Source: Hydrogenobaculum sp. 3684 (GTDB taxonomy: Bacteria; Aquificota; Aquificia; Aquificales; Aquificaceae). Taken from it: a DNA stretch of 64,000 bases. The stretch lies in the NCBI RefSeq assembly GCF_000213785.1, contig NC_015557.1:1344664-1408663 (forward strand), written 5' to 3'. Position numbers and translations under genes: made by a program. This document shows positions 17,867 through 26,358 of the stretch, one piece after another (the stretch's first letter is position 1; each line of letters begins with the position of its first letter). The notes beneath the pieces were generated by a model. That model had not been told where the DNA came from, ran no database searches, and saw only the letters and a program-made list of their open reading frames with translations.

Positions 17867-18835
17867 ATGGAATTGACGCTTATTAATCAAGATAAGGTAT
17901 ACGATGTAATTATAATAGGTGCAGGTCCGGCTGGTGCTTCTGCCGCTATTTATACCGCTAGGGCTGGTTTGTCTACGTTGGTGTTATATAGGGCTGAAGC
18001 TGACGGAGCTTTGGGTGTTACTCAAAAGATAGAAAACTACCCAGGCATAAGAGGTCCTTTGACGGGTTTTGAGCTTTTAAAATTAATGAGAGACCACGCT
18101 AAAGCCTTTGGTGCAGAATTTCAAAGAGGTAAAGTTATAGCCACATCTTTAGAAGGCGAGGTTAAAAGCGTTTATACCATAGACGGTAAAGAGTATAAGG
18201 CAAAAGCTTTGATAGTATCTTCTGGAGCCATGGAAAGGGCTCACAAGTTTCCCGGTGAAGAGGAGTTTTTAGGTAAAGGAGTATCCTACTGCGGTGTTTG
18301 TGATGCTGCGTTTTTCAAAGATAGACCTGTAGCCGTTGTAGGTGATGATGATTATGGTATTGAAGAAGCGGAGTTTATCGCCCGTTTTGCTTCAAAGGTT
18401 TATTTTGTGGTGCCTTCTTCTAGAATAAGAGCACCTCAAGAAGAGATTGAGCATTTTTCAAGCCTTCCAAACGTAGAGATACTTCTTCATACAAGACCTG
18501 TTAAAATTGTTGGCGATAGTCTTGTAAGAGGGCTTCATGTGAAAAAACTATCCGCTGGTGAGGAAACCACGTTGGAAGTGGATGGTGTTTTTATATTTAT
18601 AGGTGGTAACAAACCCTCTGTGGATTTTCTAATGGGGCAAGTTAAGATGAACGAACATGGTTGCCTTGAAATAAACGAAGAGATGATGACTTCTGTACCA
18701 GGAGTATTTGCTGCAGGAGATATACTTTGCACCAACATAAAACAAGCTGTTATAGCGGCTGCCGATGGTGTAAAAGCGGCTTTAGCTGTTGATAAGTATC
18801 TAAACAAAAAATCTAAGATTACATCTCAATGGTAA
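17867..18835 (+). CDS. trxB: Thioredoxin reductase-like flavoprotein
   Basis: 322 residues with an FAD-binding GAGPAGASAAIY near residue 20, the redox pair CGVCD near residue 142 (canonical TrxB has CATCD) and a C-terminal GVFAAGDI FAD motif. The second dinucleotide-binding site reads VVGDDDYGIEEAEF rather than GxGxxA/G, so the NADPH site is altered and another reductant such as ferredoxin is possible. Its neighbour, the tandem-CxxC disulfide oxidoreductase, is a candidate partner. It heads a unit with the DksA-like gene, 13 nt downstream. Confidence 0.88.
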   Translation: MELTLINQDKVYDVIIIGAGPAGASAAIYTARAGLSTLVLYRAEADGALGVTQKIENYPGIRGPLTGFELLKLMRDHAKAFGAEFQRGKVIATSLEGEVKSVYTIDGKEYKAKALIVSSGAMERAHKFPGEEEFLGKGVSYCGVCDAAFFKDRPVAVVGDDDYGIEEAEFIARFASKVYFVVPSSRIRAPQEEIEHFSSLPNVEILLHTRPVKIVGDSLVRGLHVKKLSAGEETTLEVDGVFIFIGGNKPSVDFLMGQVKMNEHGCLEINEEMMTSVPGVFAAGDILCTNIKQAVIAAADGVKAALAVDKYLNKKSKITSQW

Positions 18836-18848
18836 TAAAGGGGGTTAC

Positions 18849-19292
18849 ATGAAACATCTTACTAAGAAGCAATTGGAAGAGTTGAAAAAAAGGCTTTTGG
18901 AAGAAAAGGCTAAGATAGTGGCCAGATACAACGAAAACTTAGAAGTCCAAAAGCGTGTATCTGAAGAGGCAAAAGAGCCTCAAGATTTAGAGGATTTGGG
19001 CCAAATAAATTATACGGAAGAGCTTTTAGAGTCTCTTTCTCAAAGGGATATGGAAGTGCTAAAAGAGATAGAAGATGCTCTAAAGCGTATTGAAAATGGG
19101 ACTTACGGTATATGCGAATGGACTGGAGAGCCGATACCTTATGAAAGACTAAAAGCTATACCTTGGACAAGGTTTACCGCCAAAGGTGCCGAAGAATATG
19201 AAGAGACTATGGGTACATCAATGACCAACAATACATACGAGCCACCTGTAGAAGATATAACTATAGAAAGGGATGATATAGGGGAAGACTGA
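18849..19292 (+). CDS. DksA/TraR-family protein lacking the zinc-finger cysteines
   Basis: 147 residues: a long N-terminal coiled coil (about 1-80), then the family signature NGTYGICEWTGEPIPYERL. The coiled coil has acidic residues near its tip (EEAKEPQDLEDL), where DksA touches the RNA polymerase secondary channel. Only one of the four zinc Cys remains (Cys89); the others are Thr, Thr and Phe-flanking positions. Zinc-free members exist (DksA2, Bacillus YteA-like), so the fold can persist. A role in modulating RNA polymerase is inferred. gatA starts 2 nt downstream. Confidence 0.8.
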   Translation: MKHLTKKQLEELKKRLLEEKAKIVARYNENLEVQKRVSEEAKEPQDLEDLGQINYTEELLESLSQRDMEVLKEIEDALKRIENGTYGICEWTGEPIPYERLKAIPWTRFTAKGAEEYEETMGTSMTNNTYEPPVEDITIERDDIGED

Positions 19293-19294
19293 AT

Positions 19295-20728
19295 ATGCTT
19301 TACAAAAATAGTGTTTCTTGGCTTTTAGAAGAAAAAGTAAAACCCTCTGAGATATTGGAAAGTTTTAAGAAAAGAAAAGAAGCTTTCGAACCAACGATAA
19401 GAGCCTTTGTGACAGATCTATATGACCAAGCTTATGAAACGGCGAAAGCTTTGGATAAACAAACACCCAAAGGTAAGCTATTTGGTATACCTATAGCTAT
19501 AAAAGATAATATAAACGTTGATGGATTTCCCACCACTTGCTCCTCAAAGATGCTACAAAACTATATATCTGTTTACGATGCCACTGTGATTAAAAAATTA
19601 AAACAAGAGGGAGCTATTATAGTAGGTAAGACCAACATGGATGAGTTTGCAATGGGTTCTTCTACAGAGTATTCAGCCTTTTTCCAAACAAAAAACCCTT
19701 GGAATATAGAGTATGTACCGGGAGGTTCTTCTGGAGGTTCTGCTTCTTCGGTAGGTGCCAACATGGTGCCACTCTCTCTTGGTTCTGATACTGGAGGTTC
19801 TATACGACAGCCAGCTTCTTTTTGTGGTGTTATAGGTTTAAAACCCACTTACGGTAGAGTATCAAGGTATGGCCTTGTGGCTTTCGCTTCCTCTTTGGAC
19901 CAGATAGGGCCTTTTGGTAGGTATACAAAAGACGTAGCCCTTCTTTTGGAAGTGATATCTGGTTACGATCCAAAAGATAGTACAAGTGCCAATGTAGAAC
20001 TTCCTTCTTTTTCTAAAAACCTAAAACCAAGGACAGAGCTCTGTGTTGGTATTCCAAAAGAGTTTATGGCTTACAAGATAGATAAAGAAGTAGAAGAATC
20101 TTTTAAAAACTTTATAAAATTTTTAGAGGACAACAAAGCTACCATAAAAGAAATTTCTTTGCCACATATAGAGTACGCTATACCAGTTTATTACATAATA
20201 GCACCGGCTGAAGCCTCTTCAAACTTAGCTAGGTTTGACGGGGTAAGATATGGCTATAGGGCTAAAGATTTTCAAGATATCTTTGAGCTTTATGCAAAAA
20301 CAAGAGATGAAGGTTTTGGCCCTGAGGTAAAACGCCGTATCATGCTTGGGACTTATGTGCTTTCTTCTGGGTATTACGAAGCATATTATGGTAAAGCTAT
20401 TGCTGTTAAAAACCTAATAAAAAAAGAATTTCAAGAAGCTTTAAAGAAAGTAGATGTGATAATAAGCCCCACTTCTCCTACACCACCTTTTAAGTTTGGC
20501 GAGAAACTAAGCGACCCAATATCGATGTATCTTTCTGATATATTTACAGTTTCTGTAAATTTAGCTGAGCTTCCAGCGATATCTATACCATCTGGGTTTA
20601 CAAAAGTTGGACTGCCAATAGGTGTGCAAATCATAGGAAGGGCTTTTGACGAGCAGACACTTTTGGATGTATCCTACGCTTGGGAACAACACTATCCTCA
20701 CTATGAATATATATCAAATGTATGCTAA
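19295..20728 (+). CDS. gatA: Asp/Glu-tRNA amidotransferase subunit A
   Basis: A 477-residue amidase-signature enzyme. Lys near 69 (IAIKDNI), the cis-Ser in PGGSSGGSA near 145-150 and the nucleophile Ser in DTGGSIRQP near 169 make the Ser-cisSer-Lys triad. It liberates ammonia for transamidation of misacylated Glu-tRNAGln or Asp-tRNAAsn with GatB and GatC, which are not in this window. The length is normal. Its end overlaps tsaB by 7 bp. Confidence 0.95.
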   Translation: MLYKNSVSWLLEEKVKPSEILESFKKRKEAFEPTIRAFVTDLYDQAYETAKALDKQTPKGKLFGIPIAIKDNINVDGFPTTCSSKMLQNYISVYDATVIKKLKQEGAIIVGKTNMDEFAMGSSTEYSAFFQTKNPWNIEYVPGGSSGGSASSVGANMVPLSLGSDTGGSIRQPASFCGVIGLKPTYGRVSRYGLVAFASSLDQIGPFGRYTKDVALLLEVISGYDPKDSTSANVELPSFSKNLKPRTELCVGIPKEFMAYKIDKEVEESFKNFIKFLEDNKATIKEISLPHIEYAIPVYYIIAPAEASSNLARFDGVRYGYRAKDFQDIFELYAKTRDEGFGPEVKRRIMLGTYVLSSGYYEAYYGKAIAVKNLIKKEFQEALKKVDVIISPTSPTPPFKFGEKLSDPISMYLSDIFTVSVNLAELPAISIPSGFTKVGLPIGVQIIGRAFDEQTLLDVSYAWEQHYPHYEYISNVC

Positions 20729-21267
20729 TTTTGAGTTTGGATACTTCTAGTAGCAATGTATCTTTTTGTTTGCTAAAAGACTCAAAACCAGTATTGAGCT
20801 TTTATAAAAAAACCAACGAAAAAACGCTTAGCTTATTGCCGTTTTTGTTTAATACTTTTGATATAAAACCAGCAGAGATAGATGCTTTTTTTGTATGTAT
20901 AGGCATAGGTTATGCTACACCGCTTAGGATAGGTGTAAACTTTACAAAGGCTATGTGCATAGCTCTTGAAAAACCGATATACTCTTTTATAAACATAGAT
21001 GCAGTGGCAAAAACAATGTTTTCAAAAGATAGTTTGTTTCTTTATAGAAAAGTTTCAAACGCCTATGTTGGTGCTTATTATGAGAAAGGATATAGAGTAT
21101 CTGATATAGAAGAGTATAAAGAACTTCCAGATGCTATGTCAAAAGATATAGAAGAATATGAACACATGTTTTCTTATCTTGGTTATGAGGCTTTTAAAGA
21201 AGAAAAACCAAGCGATATATTTTTTGTAGAACCTATATACACAAGACCACCCACAAGGGTCTTTTGA
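20722..21267 (+). CDS. tsaB: TsaB-like tRNA threonylcarbamoyladenosine protein
   Basis: 181 residues of the ASKHA fold. The start ILSLDTSSSNVSFCLL is typical of TsaB/YeaZ, and residues around 72 (PLRIGVNFTKAMCIAL) match its TGLRIG..AKGLA segment. The usual GPGSFTG is replaced by GIGYATP. TsaB scaffolds TsaD in t6A synthesis. The protein is short, as the C-terminal subdomain of TsaB is reduced. The identification is moderate because of the divergence; the gene is coupled between gatA and the helicase. Confidence 0.72.
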   Translation: MLILSLDTSSSNVSFCLLKDSKPVLSFYKKTNEKTLSLLPFLFNTFDIKPAEIDAFFVCIGIGYATPLRIGVNFTKAMCIALEKPIYSFINIDAVAKTMFSKDSLFLYRKVSNAYVGAYYEKGYRVSDIEEYKELPDAMSKDIEEYEHMFSYLGYEAFKEEKPSDIFFVEPIYTRPPTRVF

Positions 21268-23414
21268 TGAGTGAAACACTCTTAAAAGAACTTTTAGAAG
21301 GACTAAATGAAGAGCAAAAAAAAGTGGTTTTATCAAATGGAAAACCACTTTTGGTGGTGGCTGGAGCTGGTTCTGGTAAGACTAAAACCATAATACACAA
21401 AGCCCTTTATCTTATATTTAACCAAGAGTATAAGATAAGAGGGAGTAGGCTTTTGATGATAACCTTTACCAACAAAGCTGCCAACGAGATAAAAGAAAGG
21501 ATACAAAAATACGCTAACTTATTGGGTAAAGATATAAATATAGAATGGGTGGGTACATTTCATTCTGTGGCTTCAAGGATTATAAGAAAGCATCATGCAA
21601 TATTTGGGCTTTCAAACGATTTTAGAGTGCTTGATGAAGAAGATTCAGTAAGGCTTTTCAAGAGCATAATAAAAGATCAAGATATAAAAAAAGATGAAGC
21701 AAAAAAGCTTTACATAGCTGTAAACCAAGCTATAGAAGGCATAAGATTTTTAGACGAAGACAACAAGTTTGATAGAAAAGTGCTAGAGCTTAAGGATATA
21801 TTTTTAAACGCTATGATAGAGACAAGCGCTGTTACATTTTCATATCTTATGGGAGCTTTTAAGGATATGCTTCAAAAAGATGGGGCTTTTAGAAACTACT
21901 ATCAGAATTTTTTTGATTATATCATAGTGGATGAGTTCCAAGACACCAACACCACTCAGTACGAGATAATAAAACATATATCAAAAAAAGACAACATATG
22001 CGTGATAGGAGACCCAAACCAATGCATTTACGAATGGCGTATGGCCCACCCAGACAACATAATAAGCTTTATAGAAGATTACAACCCAGAAATAATAAAA
22101 TTAAACATCAACTATAGATCCTCAAGCGAGATATTATCTTTAGCCAATGATGTTTTAAAAAATTCAAAAGCCAAATGGAAAGAGCTTGTACCTATTTTAA
22201 AAAGTCATAAAAAAGACAATCAAACCCATCCAAAACCTGTTATAACGTTTCATCCAAACGAAGAAAAAGAAGCAGAGTGGATAGCCAAGAAAATAGAGGA
22301 ACTTAGCAAAAGCGTACCATTGGAAGAAATAGCTATCCTTGTGAGGGTAAGCTATATAACAAACTTTTTAGAGCAAGCTCTTGTAAAAGCAAAGATCCCT
22401 CATAAGATAATAGGTGCTTTGAGATTTTTTCAAAGAAAAGAGATAAAAGATATACTATCGTACTTGCATCTTGCGATAAATCCAAAAGATAGCTTATCTT
22501 TTCAAAGAGCTATAACAAATCCAAAAAGAGGCATAGGAGAAAAAACAATAGAGAAAATTATAAACCTCTCTAAGCAAAAATCTATAGATCTGATCCAAGC
22601 TACAAAGTATGTTTTAGGTAATAAGCTTTTTGAAGAAAACGACTTTATAAAGGCTATGGAAAGATTGGTTTATAACTTGGAAAAGGGGCAAGCCAACGGC
22701 AGAAATATATCTTTTTACGTGGAGAAGCTTATAAAGGATATAAAATATTTTGAATATTTGGAGCAAGAGTACAAAGAAGATTATCAAGAGCGCATCGATA
22801 ACGTAAAGGAGCTTTTAAGATTTTTTGAAATAGAAGCCCAAAAACATCAAGAAAATCAAAAAGAAAATTTAAAAGAGCTTTTACAAGAGATTTCTTTAAT
22901 GGAAGAAGATGACAAAGACAACTCAAAAGCCGTTAAAATTATGACCATTCACAAGGCAAAAGGTTTGGAGTTTGAAGCTGTTTTTATGCCAAGGCTTGAA
23001 AATGGTATACTTCCTCATTCTTCAGCTTTTAGCGATGTGCTTGATATGGAAGAAGAAAGAAGGCTTTTATACGTTGGTATTACAAGGGCAAAAAGATATT
23101 TGTTTTTAAGTTATACTGCTGCTGGTAAAGCTAGCGATTTTATAAACATTATGGACAAAACCTTGCTGGACACATCGTTTTTGCCTAAAGAAACACTGAA
23201 AAATCAAGAGGCAAAAACTCTAACAAAATATGAATCTATATCTTATAAAAGCTCAAAAAATAAAGTATCAAAAGTAGATATAAAAATTGGGGATAGCGTA
23301 TTTCACGAGGTTTTCGGAGAGGGCGTAGTTTTAAATATATCAAACGGCGTAGCAAATGTGAAGTTTAAAGATAAAGAAAGATCAATTGTAAAAGAATTCT
23401 TAAGACCAGTATGA
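21267..23414 (+). CDS. pcrA: UvrD/PcrA/Rep-type superfamily 1 DNA helicase
   Basis: 715 residues from the ATG overlapping the tsaB stop (TGATG). SF1A motifs are in order: GAGSGKTKT (Walker A, near residue 33), TFTNKAA, VDEFQDTN (motif II), GDPNQCIYEWR (III), NYRSS (IV), KIMTIHKAKGLEF (V) and RLLYVGITRAK (VI). The C-terminal 45 residues (DSVFHEVFGEGVV) are the Tudor-like domain of PcrA/UvrD, which contacts RNA polymerase in characterised homologues. It unwinds DNA in repair and in transcription-coupled processes. Confidence 0.93.
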   Translation: MSETLLKELLEGLNEEQKKVVLSNGKPLLVVAGAGSGKTKTIIHKALYLIFNQEYKIRGSRLLMITFTNKAANEIKERIQKYANLLGKDINIEWVGTFHSVASRIIRKHHAIFGLSNDFRVLDEEDSVRLFKSIIKDQDIKKDEAKKLYIAVNQAIEGIRFLDEDNKFDRKVLELKDIFLNAMIETSAVTFSYLMGAFKDMLQKDGAFRNYYQNFFDYIIVDEFQDTNTTQYEIIKHISKKDNICVIGDPNQCIYEWRMAHPDNIISFIEDYNPEIIKLNINYRSSSEILSLANDVLKNSKAKWKELVPILKSHKKDNQTHPKPVITFHPNEEKEAEWIAKKIEELSKSVPLEEIAILVRVSYITNFLEQALVKAKIPHKIIGALRFFQRKEIKDILSYLHLAINPKDSLSFQRAITNPKRGIGEKTIEKIINLSKQKSIDLIQATKYVLGNKLFEENDFIKAMERLVYNLEKGQANGRNISFYVEKLIKDIKYFEYLEQEYKEDYQERIDNVKELLRFFEIEAQKHQENQKENLKELLQEISLMEEDDKDNSKAVKIMTIHKAKGLEFEAVFMPRLENGILPHSSAFSDVLDMEEERRLLYVGITRAKRYLFLSYTAAGKASDFINIMDKTLLDTSFLPKETLKNQEAKTLTKYESISYKSSKNKVSKVDIKIGDSVFHEVFGEGVVLNISNGVANVKFKDKERSIVKEFLRPV

Positions 23415-24628
23415 GATTAAAAACTATAAAGCATTTTGTTTTCAGGATGTTTGAAGACCCTTCTTCCACCGCTTATAAAACCTATCAGCCTATAAGTATA
23501 TTTATAGTGCTTTTATCTATAGTACTTGGGCTTCTCAACGAGTTTCACGCTTTACATGAAGATCTTTACTCTATGGCTTTTGTGTTTGATTTTGCTGCAT
23601 CTTTCGTAATAGGTTTTGAATATGTTTCTAGGCTGTGGCTTTGTAGCGATTTTACCGAGGATTTCATAAGAAACAGGGATCAGGGTTTTTTGAAAGCTTT
23701 TATAAAAGCCATAAAACCAAAAATTTTATGGATGTCAAAACCTTATTCTATAGTAGATTTTATATCTATTTTTCCTATATTTCATCCTCTTAGGCTTATA
23801 AGAATAGTGGTGCTTTTAGCAAGATTCTTCAAGATATCAATGCAATACAAAGAGATTTACACTACTCTAATCAGCCATATATCAGATGTTGTAAATGAAA
23901 TATTTGGTATATTGATGTTTATTTTTATAAGCATGTTCTCTTTGACGATCATCTTATTTTCTGTAGAAAAAGAAGCGCATAACCCTCATATGCACAATCT
24001 TTTTGATGCTTTTTACCTTGCTATGATAACTGCTACAACGGTAGGATACGGAGATATAACGCCCATCACCACTGTGGGAAGAATTGTGGCCGTTGTTATT
24101 GCTTTTATGGGATGGCTTTCGTTTTCAGTGTTAACGGCTTTTATAAGCTCTGGGCTTATAAGATATATAAATTTGTTGAAAACAGGAGGTATAATAATGG
24201 CGGATTTAAAAGATCATATTATTTTGGCTGGATGGACAGAAGCCACTTCTTATATGATAGAAAAACTATCTCATAGCAAAGATAAACCGATGATAGTGGT
24301 TATAAGCAATCAAGATTTAGAACTTCCAAGCGGTTTTATATTTAAAAAAGGGGATTTTGTAAAAGAAAAGGTGCTAAAAGATGTAAAGATTGAGCTTGCC
24401 AAACGGATAAATATATTTCCAGAACCTATTCAAAATCTTGACTCCGAGTCTATAGATGCAAGGTCTATGCTAACTGCTGTAGTGGCAAGAGGTTTAAACA
24501 AAAATATAAAGATAAATCTTCAGCTTTTAAAAATAGAAAATGCAAAGACTTTTAGAAAAAGAAACATAGCGGATAACATCATAGTGAGCGGTGAAATATT
24601 GGGAGATATGTTCTTAAAGGATTTATGA
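23411..24628 (+). CDS. Voltage-gated-type potassium channel with degenerate RCK domain
   Basis: 405 residues with six predicted membrane helices. A segment with regularly spaced Arg (RLIRIVVLLARFFK, about 126-139) resembles an S4 sensor, and the pore holds the selectivity filter TTVGYGDITP near residue 210. The C-terminal 145 residues resemble a TrkA-N/RCK domain (DHIILAGWTEATSYMIEKL). They lack a GxGxxG loop, since the turn reads AGWTEAT, so NAD binding is doubtful. The start overlaps the helicase stop (ATGA). Confidence 0.85.
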   Translation: MRLKTIKHFVFRMFEDPSSTAYKTYQPISIFIVLLSIVLGLLNEFHALHEDLYSMAFVFDFAASFVIGFEYVSRLWLCSDFTEDFIRNRDQGFLKAFIKAIKPKILWMSKPYSIVDFISIFPIFHPLRLIRIVVLLARFFKISMQYKEIYTTLISHISDVVNEIFGILMFIFISMFSLTIILFSVEKEAHNPHMHNLFDAFYLAMITATTVGYGDITPITTVGRIVAVVIAFMGWLSFSVLTAFISSGLIRYINLLKTGGIIMADLKDHIILAGWTEATSYMIEKLSHSKDKPMIVVISNQDLELPSGFIFKKGDFVKEKVLKDVKIELAKRINIFPEPIQNLDSESIDARSMLTAVVARGLNKNIKINLQLLKIENAKTFRKRNIADNIIVSGEILGDMFLKDL

Positions 24629-24634
24629 TACAAT
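24629..24634 (+). promoter_or_regulatory. -10 box of the epimerase gene, leaderless spacing
   Basis: TACAAT ends 6 nt before the epimerase ATG and overlaps the end of the channel gene. Confidence 0.5.
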
Positions 24635-24640
24635 ACTCTT

Positions 24641-25609
24641 ATGAAAACCATACTTGTCACAGGGGCTGCTGGTTTTATAGGCTGGAAAGTATCTACGCTT
24701 CTTTTAGAAGAAGGTTATCGTGTTGTTGGTGTTGACAATCTTAACGATTATTACGATGTGAAGGTAAAGCTTTGGAGGCTTGATACTCTTAAAAGCCATG
24801 AAAACTTCAAATTTTATCCTATAGATATAGAAAACAAACAAGCTCTTGAGGTGATATTTCAAGATAATCCCATAGATGCCATAATAAATGAAGCAGCAAG
24901 GGCTGGTGTAAGATACTCTTTGGAAAATCCATTTGTTTACCTTTCTACCAATACGCTTGGTGTTTTAAACCTTTTAGAGTTGGCAAAAGACTTTGGTACA
25001 AGGAAGTTTGTCCAAGCTTCTACATCTTCTTTGTACGCTGGTCAAAAGATGCCTTTTGTGGAAGAGCTTCCAGTAAATACTCCAATATCTCCTTACGCTG
25101 CTTCTAAAAAAGGTGCAGAAGCTATGCTTTATAGCTATCATTACCTATACGGCATAGATGTGTCTATACTAAGATATTTTACCGTTTATGGGCCCGCTGG
25201 AAGACCAGATATGTCTATATTTAGGTTTATAAAATGGATATACCAAGAAGAACCTATAGAACTTTTTGGAGACGGTTCTCAATCAAGGGATTTTACATAT
25301 ATAGACGATATAGCCAAAGGTACCATAAAAGCCCTAAAACCACTTGGTTATGAAATCATAAACCTTGGCAACAACAAACCAGATAAACTTATCTATGCTA
25401 TAGAACTTATTGAAACTTATCTAGGCAAAAAAGCCAAGATAAATTATAAAGAGTTTCACAAAGCCGATATGATGGCCACTTGGGCAGATATCACAAAAGC
25501 TAAAAATCTTTTAGAGTGGGCCCCTACGGTATCTTTGGAAGAAGGCATCAAAAATACCGTAGAATGGACCTTAAAAAACTGGGATTGGATAAAAGATGTA
25601 AAACTCTAA
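24641..25609 (+). CDS. NAD-dependent sugar-nucleotide epimerase (UDP-glucuronate 4-epimerase type)
   Basis: A 322-residue extended SDR enzyme: NAD-binding GAAGFIG at residues 8-14, catalytic Thr/Ser in ASTSSLY, and YAASK (Tyr-xxx-Lys). DNLNDYYDVKVKLWRLDTL and the RYFTVYGPAGRPDMS loop are hallmarks of UDP-glucuronate 4-epimerase. It supplies galacturonate or a related sugar for surface polysaccharide. Its last base touches the next gene on the other strand, so no terminator separates them. Confidence 0.88.
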   Translation: MKTILVTGAAGFIGWKVSTLLLEEGYRVVGVDNLNDYYDVKVKLWRLDTLKSHENFKFYPIDIENKQALEVIFQDNPIDAIINEAARAGVRYSLENPFVYLSTNTLGVLNLLELAKDFGTRKFVQASTSSLYAGQKMPFVEELPVNTPISPYAASKKGAEAMLYSYHYLYGIDVSILRYFTVYGPAGRPDMSIFRFIKWIYQEEPIELFGDGSQSRDFTYIDDIAKGTIKALKPLGYEIINLGNNKPDKLIYAIELIETYLGKKAKINYKEFHKADMMATWADITKAKNLLEWAPTVSLEEGIKNTVEWTLKNWDWIKDVKL

Positions 25610-26026
25610 TTATCTATTTTCCACCGGTGCGATAACTTTTTTCATACCGCTATATTTAAACTTAAGCCAAAGGGTTACTTTTTCTCCTTTTTTAAGAGGA
25701 TGCTTTAAATCTATAAGCATTATGTGATAACCCCCTGGTTTTAAAATAAACGTTTGCCCTGGTTTTATCACAAACTTTCTTACTCTTACCATCTTCATCA
25801 CTCCGTTTTTGGTTATGGTTTTATGAAGCTGTGTAATCTTTGATACAGATGACTTTGCCCACAACAACACATCTTCTGAACTTCCCTTATTTTCTATCTT
25901 CATATAAGCGGCGCTTACTTTTGAAGTAGGGGGCATAAGTCTAACCCAAGGGTCTTTGATCGCAATCTCTGGTTTTGCAAAGGCCGCACCACTTACAAGT
26001 ACCATTGCCAATAAAAGCTTTTTCAT
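25610..26026 (-). CDS. Periplasmic copper chaperone, PCu(A)C family
   Basis: 138 residues with a signal peptide (KKLLLAMVLVSGAAFA) and the family Cu(I) motif: His and Met in LHKTITKNGVMKM near 85-95, then a GGYHIML His-x-Met near residue 115. These proteins deliver Cu(I) to the CuA or CuB site of cytochrome c oxidase. AGGAGG precedes the start. No oxidase genes are nearby. The gene is monocistronic, and its promoter lies in the 98-nt AT-rich divergent gap upstream. Confidence 0.88.
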   Translation of the reverse strand: MKKLLLAMVLVSGAAFAKPEIAIKDPWVRLMPPTSKVSAAYMKIENKGSSEDVLLWAKSSVSKITQLHKTITKNGVMKMVRVRKFVIKPGQTFILKPGGYHIMLIDLKHPLKKGEKVTLWLKFKYSGMKKVIAPVENR

Positions 26027-26124
26027 AAAAAACCTCCTTAAAATAAATTTAACTTTATTTTATCATAAATTTTTGTTTATTTTTATGCGTTGCAAACGGC
26101 CAATATGTTATTATCTTTAATGTT

Positions 26125-26358
26125 ATGATAAAAAAGGGTATGTTTAGTAAGATGGGCGATATAATGGTAAAAAGGTATATAGAGGATTTGGAGAAAGAGC
26201 TCTCCCAAAAACCAGAGGACAAAGATCTTATATTTAAATTAGGTGTTGCCTATGTTAAAATAAACGATATAGATAAAGCACGGGAGTGCTACAAAAAGCT
26301 AAAAACTATGGATGAGGTTATGGCTAAAGAACTTTTTGATATGATGTACGAAGTATGA
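26125..26358 (+). CDS. Small TPR-like protein
   Basis: 77 residues at most, forming about one tetratricopeptide repeat (DLIFKLGVAYVKINDIDKARECYKKL). No Shine-Dalgarno is visible; the start could be 26125, 26140 or 26164, and the last (VKRYIEDLEKEL) begins the conserved-looking part. The stop overlaps the start of the transporter gene (ATGA). Its function is unknown; it may be an adaptor. Confidence 0.6.
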   Translation: MIKKGMFSKMGDIMVKRYIEDLEKELSQKPEDKDLIFKLGVAYVKINDIDKARECYKKLKTMDEVMAKELFDMMYEV

